60,000 nucleotides of DNA, taken from assembly GCA_012295275.1 (NCBI GenBank), contig CM022670.1, forward strand, positions 18,313,698-18,373,697, given 5' to 3'. The stretch comes from Chrysomallon squamiferum. Its lineage: Eukaryota > Mollusca > Gastropoda > Neomphalida > Peltospiridae. Under the pieces are notes generated by a model. It made no database searches and was not told the DNA's origin. It saw nothing but the letters and a program-made list of their open reading frames with translations. The position numbers were made by a program, and so were the translations under genes. Shown piece after piece: positions 42,084-56,100 of the stretch (position 1 is the first letter of the stretch; every line of letters starts with the position of its first letter).

Positions 42084-43435
42084 TGGTAATATTAAATTTT
42101 ATTTTTAATGTAAAATCTAAATGGAGGATAATCAGACCCCCCAAAATCAGATTCATTATCAGGAGAAAATACAATTTAAATAGTAAAACCAAACCATTAA
42201 AAATGAAAGCTTAGTACCTGCAGACATAAAACATTTTTGTTAATACCAGTTATCAATTGAAATGAACCTTATAATTCAGTTTTTAATTTATGATCCTCAA
42301 CATAATAAATCCAAGAATGGTTAATGACATCTCAACACATTTTAATATTAATGTAGATACTGGTGCCCAAAATTTAATGTTGGAACAATAACAACAGCTA
42401 CCGTAACATTATGTTTCTATTTTTATTCCAAAAACATTTATGGCTGATAATGTTCTTGAATTTGCCAATAAAAATCTTGATTTTGCATGCTCATATCTTT
42501 CTCAGATTTAAACAGTGGTTCTAAAGTCCAAAACTGAATGGCATTTTGACATTTTTCTTTCAATTTACTTTAAAATCCAATAAAATGCCTAATTAAAATC
42601 CAATTTATAATTCAAACTGCATTTCATTCAGAATGTAAAGACCTGTGTAAAAATATGTTACAAGACATACTTCAAACCATAAATCGGGGTAGGGTTTGTT
42701 GTCTGGGGGTTGGGTCAAATGATCGAGTTCAGCTCATCTGCATTCACCATCTTATTCTGCAGAGCAATATGCTATATAGAGCTAAGTGTATTGCAATTTG
42801 TATATCTTAAGTGAATTATCAATGTCTTCAGGATTATAGATACATCCAACCGTTTGACATTAACATCTTGTAACTTTCAACAGGTGCCAGTTTATAAGAT
42901 CCTCACAAAAAAGCTTTTGCTATTCAGTTCCTTCAGTTTGAATTTTTTTTGATTTTATCAGAAGAAAACCTTTATGGAAACATATGCAATTATTTTCCAG
43001 AATAAACTGAAATAAAGGCCAAAAACAAATTAATGATTAAAATCCACAACACAGCAATCACAAGATAAATATGTTTTAACATCAGGAGATCGAGGAATAA
43101 AAAATAATAATAATAATAATAATAATAATAATTGTAAGCCTTCTTGGGGAGGAAACAAAACCATGTCCAACACTTTGAAAGATACCCCATACAGGAGTGC
43201 ATGAAACGGCATGATTCTTAAATAAACAAATAGTGCACTGGAAATGGGAAATGTTGCTTTTAGAACAAAACTTTATCAGTGTTAAGCTGGGAAAAGACAG
43301 CATTTTTTTATTGATTCAGACTCTGCTAGCAGCTGCACAGTGTGGATAGTACAGTACCTAATTAATGATTATTTGATGTCGATCATCCCATAATTTCAAG
43401 GAATCTTAACCTTGATCAATGGAAGTATGACAGTG

Positions 43436-43437
<2 letters not shown>

Positions 43438-43476
<39 letters not shown>
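43438..43476. repeat. (ATT)n microsatellite
   Basis: 13 units, in the presumed 5' UTR intron of GEMIN8. Confidence 0.94.
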
Positions 43477-43477
<1 letters not shown>

Positions 43478-43879
43478 CTAATAATTTACTTGTTTTTGTT
43501 CATTTTAAATTTTAGCTAAAAATAATAAAACTTAACTTCACAATTAAATCTGGACTCATGTGAAATAGTTTAAATACTTAAAATTATTAAAAAGTTATAA
43601 TCAAGTTTCAGAAACAGTAAAATAACTAACTAGAAAGTACTATAACTAATTTTAAATATACTTTATATAGGAATAAGAATTAAATTTTGAATACAGAATA
43701 CTGAATAGCAATCACATTCGTGATTCCAAGTAAAATAAATAATACTTGAATTTACTTCTTCAGTGTTCTTGATATTTTTGAGTTTTAAAGACTGCAGGTT
43801 ATCTGCTGCAAAAACTGAGATACTCTTTGCACACATAAAAATTTCACTTACATATGTCAGGGTACAGTTAGATTATTTT

Positions 43880-44400
43880 GAACTCCGAGACACAGATACC
43901 TTTCTGCAAAGAAACGTAACGTGCTTTTTTGTTTTTTATCTGACAAGCGGAAGTTCTTCTCTGTCGCGCGCAAGATGTTTGATCACGTGAACGCGTCAAT
44001 CATGTAGTCTGATATCTTCTGCTGGGAAACATGGAAGCTGTTGATATAAACACTTTATGCTGTGCTTTGAGGTGACGAAGAGAACAGCGACGTCTAAATT
44101 GTAAGGCTGTAATATAAGCGAAAACTACGATTTAATTTGTAAGTAATGAGTAACGTAATACACTAATCGGTCAATTTCAAAATTAAATTACATTTAGTGA
44201 TTTACATTTTTACAAGGATCCGTATAAAGCAAAAACATTAGACAGATTAGTGACTACACTTCATTCATATCAGTATGCCGCAAGAAGAAATAATGAAATA
44301 CTAAATTACAGTGATTTGATAACAGTTGGACGTAATATACCATTCGACTCATTGGCAACTTACTGAGTTACTCCATGCATTAAACTTGTTATAATTACCG
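43880..44400. promoter_or_regulatory. CpG-rich bidirectional promoter between GEMIN8 and WDR17
   Basis: This is the only CpG-dense stretch in the last 20 kb: CTCCGAG, AACGTAACG, GTCGCGCGC, CACGTGAACGCG, GACGTC and more. It lies between the divergent starts of GEMIN8 (minus) and WDR17 (plus). It includes an E-box CACGTG near 43985. Strong donors face outward on both sides: ATATGTAAGTG on the minus strand at about 43852, and ATTTGTAAGTAA on the plus strand at 44139. These would end the non-coding first exons of GEMIN8 and WDR17. Exact transcription starts cannot be read from the sequence. Confidence 0.6.
44050..44138 (+). other. WDR17: Putative non-coding first exon of WDR17
   Basis: This CpG-containing sequence ends in a strong donor (GTAAGTAA at 44139). 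The coding start at 47191 is preceded by an acceptor CATTTTTAG ending at 47129, which leaves 61 bases of 5' UTR in the second exon. The left edge is arbitrary, because the transcription start cannot be located. Confidence 0.4.
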
Positions 44401-45270
44401 GCTTCATTAAACTAACCGGTTGCAAATATTAACATTAAATTAATTAATTGGATTAATAAATATAAATTTTATTTTTGTTCATCCATAAATTGTTTGAATC
44501 TTCATAGATAAATGCCTTCAATTTTAACGAAATTTATTAACAGGTGTTTATGTACATTACTTTCAATTACTTTAATCAGTTTACACTTTTACAGTATTTA
44601 ACAACAAAAATAAATGTTATCATCAGTGATCAAGACAACATAATTATGTTACAACTGATGTATCTGAATTAATTAATGAAGTAGGAAAATGCTGTTAATA
44701 GGAGTTTTAAAAGCATTACATAACTTAAAGACATATCAAGTTGACTAATTTAAAATGTCCTATAAGATACCTTACCAAATTAATAATAATATTTTCCTCT
44801 CTCTTTCTCTTAATTATTGTTTTGAAATATTATAATGGTACATAAACTGCTATAATTATTTCAGTATGATTCAAATTTATCTTGGTGTTAATATTATTTA
44901 AGTTATAAACAATATTAGCAACACTTGATTTCAGTATAATAAGGTATTTTAAGTATACATTTAACTAAGATGGTCTTATTATAAATGATCACTATGTAGT
45001 ATATGTGCAGATGTAGTATTACATGATGTGTGGGTATGGATGTGTTTGTGTATATTTTAGCATGTTCAGCCATCTGTGTATACATGAATCAAACTTGGCA
45101 CATATTATATTCATAATTAGTTAAATATGATAAATGTAAAATATTAAGTGTAATGTTAATACATAACACAGATTTCCCAAAAATTTCTTGTCCTCCTCCT
45201 GAGTTTTAGGTTTTACTTCAGTGCAGTCTAGGAAATTCATATCAGTCATTTTCAAATGTTTTACATAATT

Positions 45271-45331
<61 letters not shown>

Positions 45332-45733
45332 AACATACACATGCATGTGTATCGTGTATTGTTGTATTATACAGTAATATTTAATCTTAATTAATTTTTA
45401 TCACAGAATAATTAATTATATATATGTTCTATCCATTTATTTATTTTGCTTTATTCATTCATTCATTATAATAATTTTATTTATAAGTTTTTTTGTTTTG
45501 TCATCTAATGAAATAGTTCTTTCAGCCAAAATTGTTTTGATACATATTGCATTAAATATATTATGATGGAAACTGAAAATTGTGAAAAGCATCAGCTTAT
45601 TGTTTAATTTGATAATTTGTTATTTATGTAATTATTTTCAGTTTAATAATAGATACATCTGCAAAATAGTTCAAACAGTATGTAATAGAAATACATTGGT
45701 AATCATTTTAGCTTGTAATTCTTTAATCCCTTT

Positions 45734-45768
<35 letters not shown>

Positions 45769-47129
45769 TATATTTTGTTCTCTGAACAATGTTTTTCTTT
45801 CTAATTGTTGATTACTCTTTTTTGCTTTATGTTTAATGATAGTTTCACTGTATCTGTAATTGGGAAAAAATATGTTTTTTAAATACAGATCGTTATATTC
45901 AAATATTGTACATGACATTGTAACTGATTGTACAATACCAGTAAACACTTTTCTTGCAGCAGTTACTTCATAATACAGATATTAATATCCACAAGTCATA
46001 AGACTATGTTTAAGTGTGGTTGTAATTCTGATGTCCATGTCTGTTCAATAATGATTATGTTCTAAATAACATTTATTGTGATTCATAAACGTTGAATAAA
46101 ACTCTTTAAAGTGCACAGGGATATCTGGCTTTGTTGAAAAAGGTAAGTAATTATTGCACAAAATGCCACTGAATAAGCAGTATCTGGTTTGCAGTGTTAC
46201 ATTTTGAGTTCTTAAAAACATTTTTAATAACTTCACAGTGAAGTTCATTAATGCATACACTGGGATTGGCAGTTTAGAGTAAAATGAAGACATTTTTTTT
46301 TATTAATGGGTGAACATATTCAATTCTAAAGGCAACAAAAAAATAAAGCAATATGCACATATATATTTGAACCTTACAGTTTTATTGAACTAATAATAAA
46401 TAACTAAAAATAAAGTTTTATCAACAGGAGAGCTTCATTATGACATTAGTGTTAAATTATAAAATAGGTAATAACAGGTGATGAAGATGTTGTAATAAAC
46501 CTGGTAGATCTGAACTTGTTTGTACATAACTGTGTACTCATTAAAATGTTTAGTTCAATCAAAACTGTAAAGAAAAATTTATCTTCACTTAATCCCCACC
46601 ATTTCCTCTTCTTAATACTAATAAATTTTCTCATTTCATTTCACCTGTGTTCAGAGCACTGCTTGCCACAGTTTGAATAACCAAATCCATCAGGTTGTGT
46701 GTTGTTTATTGATTGAACAAAATGTACTAACATGCTGAAAAAATACCAGCATGATTTCTAAACTGATGAAAAGGTAAGTATTTATTCACTTAAATAAAAT
46801 AATTTTGCTAATACAGCCAGGGTTAATATAGGGATGGTTGTATTGTATTATTTTTTTATTCATTGAAAATGATTTTAGGAAATCAGTATGGTCAGCCAAA
46901 GAATGTTTGTTGTATTTATATTTTATTAGACAATGGAACATTTAATGACTGATGATATATCTCTGTATATGAATATTTTTTTTTCTTCTTTTTTTTTTTT
47001 TTGTATTACTTCACTTTTTGTTTATTTGTATAAGTATTGTTGTACTTCTTTTTCTTTTCTTTTTTAATTACCTTAATATTTAATAACATTTACTGATAAT
47101 CAAATATATCATTCCTTTATCATTTTTAG
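44139..47129 (+). other. WDR17: Presumed WDR17 first intron (5' UTR)
   Basis: About 3 kb, very AT-rich, nearly free of CpG beyond 44.5 kb, with a CA microsatellite and a T-run at 45737-45765. No other gene is seen. Confidence 0.4.
45272..45340. repeat. (CA)n microsatellite in the presumed WDR17 first intron
   Basis: CA units with AAAC variants at the end. Confidence 0.95.
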
Positions 47130-47190
47130 AAGCCAGACTGATTCATTGTTGTTAGCACTGTAGTTTTAATTCACATTGCAATTGACAACA
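47130..47190 (+). other. WDR17: WDR17 5' UTR part of the first coding exon
   Basis: It starts after TTTTTAG and runs to the ATG in the context ACAATGG. It contains one in-frame stop upstream of the ATG and no competing long frame, which supports the chosen start. Confidence 0.45.
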
Positions 47191-50100
47191 ATGGTGAAGC
47201 AGGTTGGATTGCTTTCAGCAGGCTGTCAGCCTTGGAACCATGATGTGTGTGCTGCCAGCAAAGATCGATTTGCTTACTGTTCCACATTAGCTATATATAT
47301 TTATCAGGTTAATAATTATTTATCCTTAAATTACACAACTAGAATGCATTAGAGACTTTCTTTACCCTTTCTTTTTCTTAATTATTTATTATGGAATTTT
47401 TCAATTTAAGCATGAATTATGACAATGAATTAAAATGTTCTTTTGAATTAAAATTAACTGTGCAGCATATAGATATAAATTCATCATTATTATAAATTAA
47501 ATTCATTATTTCATAGAATATATAACAACAATAATGTTTCTAAAAAAAAAAATAACATATCTGTTTTACAAATTGGTTTTTAACGTTTATTTTCAGTTTG
47601 ATAGAAAATACAATGAATTCAAGCTTCAGTCCATCATGTCTGAGCACAAAAAGATGATCACAGCTATTAGCTGGAACCCCAACAATCCACATTTATTTGT
47701 GAGTGCTAGTTCTGGAAATGAACTGATTGTTTGGAATGTGGTTAAACAGAAACCAGTTATGAAATTACAAAACATGAAAGACATGCCTGTGTCTGTCGGC
47801 TGGTGCATACCTGAAACAGATGTTGTTTGTTTTGTGCTGTCTCGAGGACCAATGTATATGTGGGACTTTTCTAATGGTGATAAAGGATTGAGCATTGTGA
47901 AAGAAGCACAGTCATTTTCTTCAGATGTTTGCCAGTTTAGATGCCATTCTAAGCATCATGGAAAAATTGTATTTGGACATTCTGATGGCAGTATTTCTAT
48001 TTGTATTCTAGGTAAGGTTGTTTAGGCGATTTTCTGTAATTTGCTATTATTTTAGAAAAATGATTTACATATTTTTCATTTTTGTATTGATATGAAATTA
48101 AATTTTTACTACCAAAAAAAAAAAAAAAAATTGTCATTTGTTTTTAATAACCAAGTTACAACATAAATAAAAGTATAAGTGAGGTTTAAATAGTCAATTC
48201 CACGTGGAAATCTATAAATAAAATAAAATTCTTATACTGTATAGGATGAATAGAAAGAAGTATAATTACTGAATGTATATCTGGAATAAAATATAGTGTA
48301 AATACAGTGTATTTAATGTAAAATAAGTTTAGAAAATATTTCTTTTTGTTGTCCAACAGAATTATTGTATTTCTTATTTGTAATATTTTCAGGTTCAAAA
48401 TCTAAAAAGCATATGTTAAGGCCAGAAAATCTTCAAGATTCTGAAGAGGACGATCCCGTTACCTCACTTGAATGGGATCCTTTATCAGTGGATTATCTGC
48501 TTCTGGCAAATCTTCATTTTGGAGTACGTTTGGTGGATACCTCTACTTTCACTGTGATAACTCGATTTCAATTACCTAGTGCAGCATCGCACATTCAGAC
48601 TCTTGCATGGATTAATGGAGCACCAGGAATGTTTCTCACCGGAGGTCAGTTATTATTATTATTATTGTTATTATCTTATGCCATGTAATGTTGTGATGCT
48701 TTGTATTAAATTCTGAATGTTATGTTAAATTTTTTCTTTTTCTTTTTCTTTTTCTTTTATTAATTCTAGATACAAAGAGTGGAATTCTTAGAATATGGAA
48801 TGTTTCAAGAACAATGCCTATTGAAAGTATTAAAGTTAAAAAAACAGGCTTTCACACCTTGCAGATTATTGACTGTGTTACAAATCAGAAGTGTAAAGAT
48901 AAAGAAAAGTCTGCTGGTTCTGTAAGTCAGTTATCCTCAACCAGTCAAGCTGAACCACCAGTTATGACAACCAAGACCCATTTTGCTCTTCCTCCTGCTC
49001 AAGTAGTTTGTACATTCTCTGACGGGGGAGTTGGACTGTATAATCTTGGAAGAAGAAAATGGGTTTTTCTTCGTGATGAGGTGAAAAGAATTAATGTATT
49101 TTGTCTGTTTATATCAGTCACCTTTTTTTTTGATATTGTGAGAGGGAAAAAAGTAGGCAAACAGAGTGAAATTAGTTCAAGAGTTTATTATAATTAATGC
49201 TTTTAATCATTATTTTTTTATTTTTTGGTTAATCAATAATATAAAAATACAGAATATAAAGTCAAAATGTAGTTTATGGAAATATACTTTTACTTCTAAT
49301 GTGGTTTTAATTGTTAAACTTTTCTGTTTCTTTTACTATTTTATGTTTTAAATATCTTTTAAAATAAATCAGGGACATATTGAGACTATTTTTGACTGCA
49401 AGTTTCATCCAGAAAATTCAGAAATGTTGGCAACAGCAAGTTTTGATGGCACAGTAAAAGTGTGGGATATCACTTCACTAAATGGTGTAAGCTGTATTTT
49501 TTTTTTTTTTTTTTTTTTTTTCTGTTTTTTTTTTTTTTCTAGAAAATGTCATTTGCAACCTTTTCTCAATATTTAATAAATTTTATGTTCAATTTAAATT
49601 ATAATATAGCTTCTAAATTATATTACTACATTTACTGAATATGAGTATGGGATGTCAGTTACTTGTTCTATATAAATTATAATAATAATAATTAAAAATT
49701 TGAAAGGAAATCTGCTGGTTCAGTTCCGTAATATTATTACTGATTGGTAGCAAGGAATCTTTGTGTAAACTAGCAAGCACCGATTTAATTAACCTAGAAT
49801 ATTTTATGCCATGTTTAGTATATTATTAGTAATATAGTGTTACATTCCAATTATCATATAAGATACCATTATTAAGTGTAACAGTGCATTATTATATATA
49901 TTACATATCATTTCTTCTAGATGTATACGTCTCCAGGAAATGAAGGTATCATCTATCACATATCATGGGCTCCTGCAGACCTCAACTGCATTGTAGCTGG
50001 CACTTCTAAAAATGGTGCCTTTATCTGGGATATTAATCGTGGCAAAATCATTAAGAGGTTCACTGAGGTGATTTAGAATTTAATAAAATGTTGTAATTAA

Positions 50101-53100
50101 GGAAATAGGATGCAGAAGAACTTTCATTATCATGAAAAAAGAAAATACATGCATCTTCTTTAATCATGTAAATTACATCAAATGATTTCTATTATATACA
50201 GTCTAAGAATTATTTGTTTTCCCTACTATTTTAAATTATGTATGTTACTAAATATAATTCAGACTCTTGCATGATAAAATTCACAACCACTTATGAAATT
50301 CTTTTTTTTCTTTTTTGCTCTTACTTGTCAGTTTTTTTTTACACATTATTTACTATATTTATTCAAGAATATTATAGTCTTGATGGGAGTTGCAAAAATA
50401 AATCATTTAATAGACATTTATATCATCATGATTAATTTTGTATCTGAGTTTTATTAATACCTTGATACTGACTGTCATTTGAATAATACTTATTGCTTTG
50501 AGATTCACCCAGATAAGACATCACTAGAATAGAAACTGGTTGACCTAATTTGCAGATTATCTTTTTAATTAGTTAAAAGTTTTGTAATATTACTAAGAAA
50601 GTAATAAAATGTTGATATATTAAAGAAACTAGATTTACTTTCAGAATATTTTGCTTGTTTTTTTTCAGCATGGCAGGAACTGCGTATATTGTGTATCATG
50701 GAATCAGAAAGATTCCAAGCTGATTATGACATCTGGAGGAGATGGTTACTGGTAAGTTATTTAACCAAGCATTTAAATGAATTTGCTAAGGATCCTGATT
50801 ATAATTATTGAATAACCACTATCAGCATTATAATTTCCAGTTTTGTATTATAACTGTTATGTTATGTTCCATCATATAGTATAAATATATATTACAGTTA
50901 TCACATCTTACTGTTTTATATTAAATTAAAAAATATATATATTAAAAAAAATATTAATAAATAAAAACAATCCTTAAAAAAAAGGGTATTGTCAAAGATT
51001 TTTTCACTAAATAAAATGTAAAATAATTTTATCTGCAGTATAATTCAGCAAGTAAATGGGTCAATCGTACACAAATATAAACATCCTGGGCCTGTATATG
51101 GCTGTGACTGGAATTCACATAACAAGTGAGTTAAAGAATTCAAATTTTAATAATTTATTTGTGATGGTTGTTTTAAATCTCATATTAGACTAAATTAATT
51201 TTGCTACTATGTTAAAAAAAAAAAAAAAAAAAAAAAAATTATATCAGATTTGATAACAACTAAACCATTAAATTTAAACAAATATTTTGAGTGATAACAA
51301 ATGTATAATATAATAATTTAAACAAATGCTCACAGAATATATCTTTCTAAAATATAATCTTGTCTGATTACAAAATATATTAAACAGGTAAGATATAAAA
51401 AAATGAAGGCATTATTTGTTTTATTTTGCTTAATGAAGAACTAAATAAAAGGAAAATTAATTATTACTGAATATTTAGTGTGATTAAATGGATTTCAGAG
51501 ACATGTTGGCTACAGGATGTGAAGATAAGTGTGTCAGAGTTTTCTACCTGACAGCAAGTTCACTCCAGCCAATCAAAGTTTTCTCAGGTAAGATATGTTA
51601 GTATTCTAGTTTTATATGAAATGAAAGTAATTTTCCTTGATATTATATTTATTGGTAGTGTCACAGACCAATAAAGTTTACTTTTCTCTGCCTAACAACA
51701 TTATTATATATTATTATTTGTTATTTTCTTAATTTTTTATAAATATTTTTTATCATATTTAAGGAATATAGATTTTGTGTTCTTCCACAATTTCATTGCT
51801 AATGTTTTCTTTGTTTTTCACAATCAAATTGTTTCTGAATAATATATAAATTACAGTTTTAATTTTCAAGGTCACACTGCAAAAGTATTCCATGTCAGAT
51901 GGTCACCTCTTAGGGAAGGAATTCTCTGCAGTGGTTCTGATGATGGGTAAGTTGAGTGTGATCGACTTTAAATCTGTTTTTAATACATAATCACTTTTGG
52001 AAATTTAGTTATTCATTTAATTGCTTATTTATATTTTTCTTTTGTCTGTTTCTTATGAAATGATATTTTATTGTCACTGTTTTTCAAGGAGCATTCGGGT
52101 ATGGGAATACACACAAGAATGTTGTATTATTGTGCTCAGTGGCCACACAGGACCAGTACGAGGTCTTACATGGAACACAGAAATCCCTTACATGCTTGTT
52201 AGTGGCAGCTGGGATTATACTATTTGTGTATGGGACACACGTGATGGAGCATGTATTGATACTGTCATGGACCATGGTGCAGATGTGTATGGTAAAGATC
52301 TTCTTTTTTTTCATTATAATTGCTTTCCAATTGCACAGCATTCATAATGAAATAGAAGTAATTCAACTGTCAGATTTTAACAACAACAAAAATCATACAC
52401 AAATTTTAATTTTTTAATTAATATTTTAAATGAATTAATTTAACAGTAATAATAATATTTATTATTTATTTAGGTTTGACATGTCACCCCAAAAGGCCGT
52501 TTCTTCTGGCCTCTTCATCCCGAGATTCAACAGTTAGATTATGGTCTCTGACACCTTTAATTCAACCAATTGAATTAAATATATTGGCAAAGAAACAATG
52601 GTCAGATATATTTGGAACAACAGGTATTGGAATTCTGGTGTTTTCACTTACATTTAATGTAATATTTTTTATCTTTCTAATAATGAAAATAAATGTTTAA
52701 GGCTTTCTTTTATGTTTTTTTCTTATCATTGTGTGTAATTCTCTGGGAACAATATTGGTTTTTAATTAATATTTTAATACCATTTTTTCCACATAGAGAG
52801 TGCAATGTCTCTTGGAACACCTCCACTGCTTACAGGCAAATACTCCAGAGAGCTGAAACAAAAGTTAGAAAATATGGGTGGAGATGTGTTTTCTCACACA
52901 CTTCAACTTTTCTCAGAGTTTTTTACGGTAACCATTATAGTTTAATCCAAAATTCCAGATCTGCTTCTCTTTTGACTAGATTCTCTGTCAATCACATGTT
53001 GATCATAACAAATCCATGAATATTTCAGATTTTATTAACACCTTAAGTTTGACTGTTTACATTTTTTATATGACTTTTGTTTTTTCTTTTCAAAAATTAT

Positions 53101-56100
53101 ACCAATTTTATTCAAGTTTATTCTTAATTGTTATTTTTTAGGTTCCAAGGGTTAATTGCATTTTTTAAATATTGGTACACACCACAAAATTACTTGTATT
53201 TCACTATTACCTGTTATAAAATTTGCATTTTTTAGTTGCAGTTATTTTTTTTTTTTTTAAATATCATAGTTATTATTAATTTTCAGCAACCTGCTGGAAC
53301 AAACAACTTGTGGGAATTGGTATCAGTGGTCAAAGATGATGACAATTTAGTACTTTCACCAGCTTATAAGACTGGAATTGTTCATGTAAAACATCTCACA
53401 ATTTACAAAGCGGTAATTTTTAAGTTTTTTAACTATGTAAATTTTAAAATGTTCATAGGTTTTTCAGGATGGAAAAGTAATGTTAATTACCGAATTATTT
53501 GTTATAAATTTTATCATTTATTATTATTTTAAACATAGTTTAAAAAACTGTAAGAAGAGAACACTTACTCAATATTTATGTAAAATAGCAGTAGTTTTAA
53601 ATAGACATTTTTTTCAATTTTATATTTGATGTGTTTGATTTTTATTTTTTAAATAATAAATGAAACAGATAGTCTATATCAACTAACATTTTACATCATT
53701 AATTACATAATAAATCACCTTTGGTAACAGTTAAAATTTATTTTTTCAGAATCATTGATTTTTAAAATTAAATTATTTATTCATTTATTTATGTTTTGAT
53801 TATAATTCATAATTATATTTTATTTTTCACTGCAGTCTGAAGCACGAGAATTGGAGATGATAAAAATGTCTAAATTTGGTGGTGGCATTGGTGCTCCCTC
53901 AAAAGAAGATCAGCTGAGAGAGGCAGCTAATATTCACCTAAAAGTTGGCAATGTACAGCGTTACTGTGAACTCATGGTTGAGCTTGGCGAGGTAAATTGG
54001 AACATATATTAATTAAGCATTTACAAAAGAAAAACCAGCAGGAAATGTCAGTTGAAAGAGACATTTTTCAGTGGAGACTATAAGTCTCTTTGTTTTGTGT
54101 GTTTGTTTATTGTTAACATTTTACTTTTATTCTTATTATTATTTACATTGCTTATTTTTTCTATCTGTTGTCAGTGGGAGAAAGCTATTTGTGTTGCACC
54201 AGCAGTGTCACTAAATTATTGGAAGTCATTAACTCAGAGGTGAGCAAAATGAAAAATATAATTTTAAAACTTAATATTTAATAGTAATTTGGGCATCCTA
54301 TTGATTTATAATAGTTAAAATGTCAAATTTATATACTGTTTATACCAAAACTTTTTAATGAATCTTGTAATGTAACATTTTCAAAAACAAAAGTACTGAA
54401 AATATTTTATTTAAAAAAAATCTTTTTAATTTGTTCTTTTCATTTTGATATATGTAGATGTATTTGTACAGATATGCTAACAGTTTTATGCAAGAAGACA
54501 GAGATGAAACTGTGGTTCTTGACATTGCTACTGGCAATGCTAAACAGCTGGTAGAATTCTTCAGAGCACGTGGTCAGCTGTCAGATGCTATGATGATAGC
54601 ACAAGTTGCTTGTGAAGGATTGCTTCCACAGATTGCTTCTTCTAGTGGAGCTAACAATGTCCTCATCAATGGATATGATTCAGATTCTGAAGAAAATATG
54701 AAGTAGGTTGACAAATGATTATATTTTGAAACATATATTTGAGTTTAATGAGTTTTTCTGAAATCTGATATATGACTACAAGATAAAGTTTCTCAGTAGA
54801 TAATGATATCCAGAATGTTTTAAAAATTTGAAATCTATTTCTGATTTGTTCAGATTATTACAACAGACAAGTGATGAATTAGCAGACTGGTATTTTAGAA
54901 ATGGCCTTCCAGCCATGGCAGCCTGCTGTCATTTAGCTGTCAATGATTGTCAGGTAAACTGAGGTTTTTATTTATTTATTTATTTATTTATTACTTTTAT
55001 ACATATTTTGGAATCTGAATTTATCCAGTTTTATAATTTTTTATTTTATTATTTTTTTCAATTATTATTATTATTTATTTAATTATTATTTAATTTTTTT
55101 TTTAAAATATATTTCTTATAATATATTTATATAAAATGTTATTTTAGATAAAGTACAACTTCTACAAATTCATATTTTCAAATCGGGACAATTTCTTTTT
55201 CTGAATTTATTAATCTTTTTACAGGTCATTATCTATTTTTTATTATTCACTTATGCCGAAAATAATTTAATTACACTTTTAACAGTGCATTTCTTGTGAA
55301 TAAAATAATTCTTTGCAGAAAGCCATGTCCAAACTGATTCAAGGGAATGAGTTGGAATTAGCTGTCAGTATTGGGACAGTTTTGAACAGTACTCCAGAAC
55401 ATTTACACTACTCTATTGAATGTTTATCTCGAAGATGTGAAGAACTAGGCAGATGGTGAGTTCCATTTGTTCATATTGCTAGATAGTCCAGACATACATT
55501 ATAACTTGGGTTTAATATCATTTTGATAAACCATCATGCTCCTAAACTAATTTAGCATGTTTTGAAAAAAAATTACTAACTTTATATAATTTAAAATTAG
55601 AGAGACATGATTTCAGTCATATATTTTGTACATCATACTATATATGATTAATCTTTTAGATCCACCATGTTGTTTAGCATCAACATAAAATACAGCTTTT
55701 TTTTAAAACATGAATAAGGAATGAGTTTAGGAGTATAATGAAATGGTGTTTTGTGAATTTGGAAATTGTTATCGGCAGCATTATTGTTCCCTAAATGTTT
55801 TAATCAGATTGGTTTTCTAATAATAATGAATCATCTACCAAATAAACTTCAAAAATGTATTATTTTATTTTGTTTTTTATGAATAGTGTGCAAATGAGCA
55901 ACATTTTTCTTTGTTGTAGGGACCTGGCTGTAGATTTGTTAAAGTTAATTCCTGATAATAAACTATTACTAGCTCACCTGTGTGCACGTTGTGCTGGCAG
56001 CATGGATGAGATTAACTATCTTCACAAAGCTGTAAGTTTTTGTATATTGACTGTATATCAGTATTTATTATACATAAGTCATTCATAATATTTTGTTTGT

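Larger units (their letters stand above)
41986..43879 (-). other. GEMIN8: Presumed GEMIN8 5' UTR intron
   Basis: It runs from the acceptor just before the GEMIN8 ATG to the candidate donor near 43852. It is AT-rich, with two ATT-type microsatellites and a short G-rich run at 42686-42714. Confidence 0.4.

Noticed and set aside
46045-46293. 82-codon minus-strand frame in the WDR17 first intron
   Set aside because: No recognisable domain, no promoter or poly(A) context, and AT-rich codon content like the surrounding intron.
47626-47895. Minus-strand frame across WDR17 exon 2
   Set aside because: Shadow of the second coding exon, which matches WDR17 on the plus strand.
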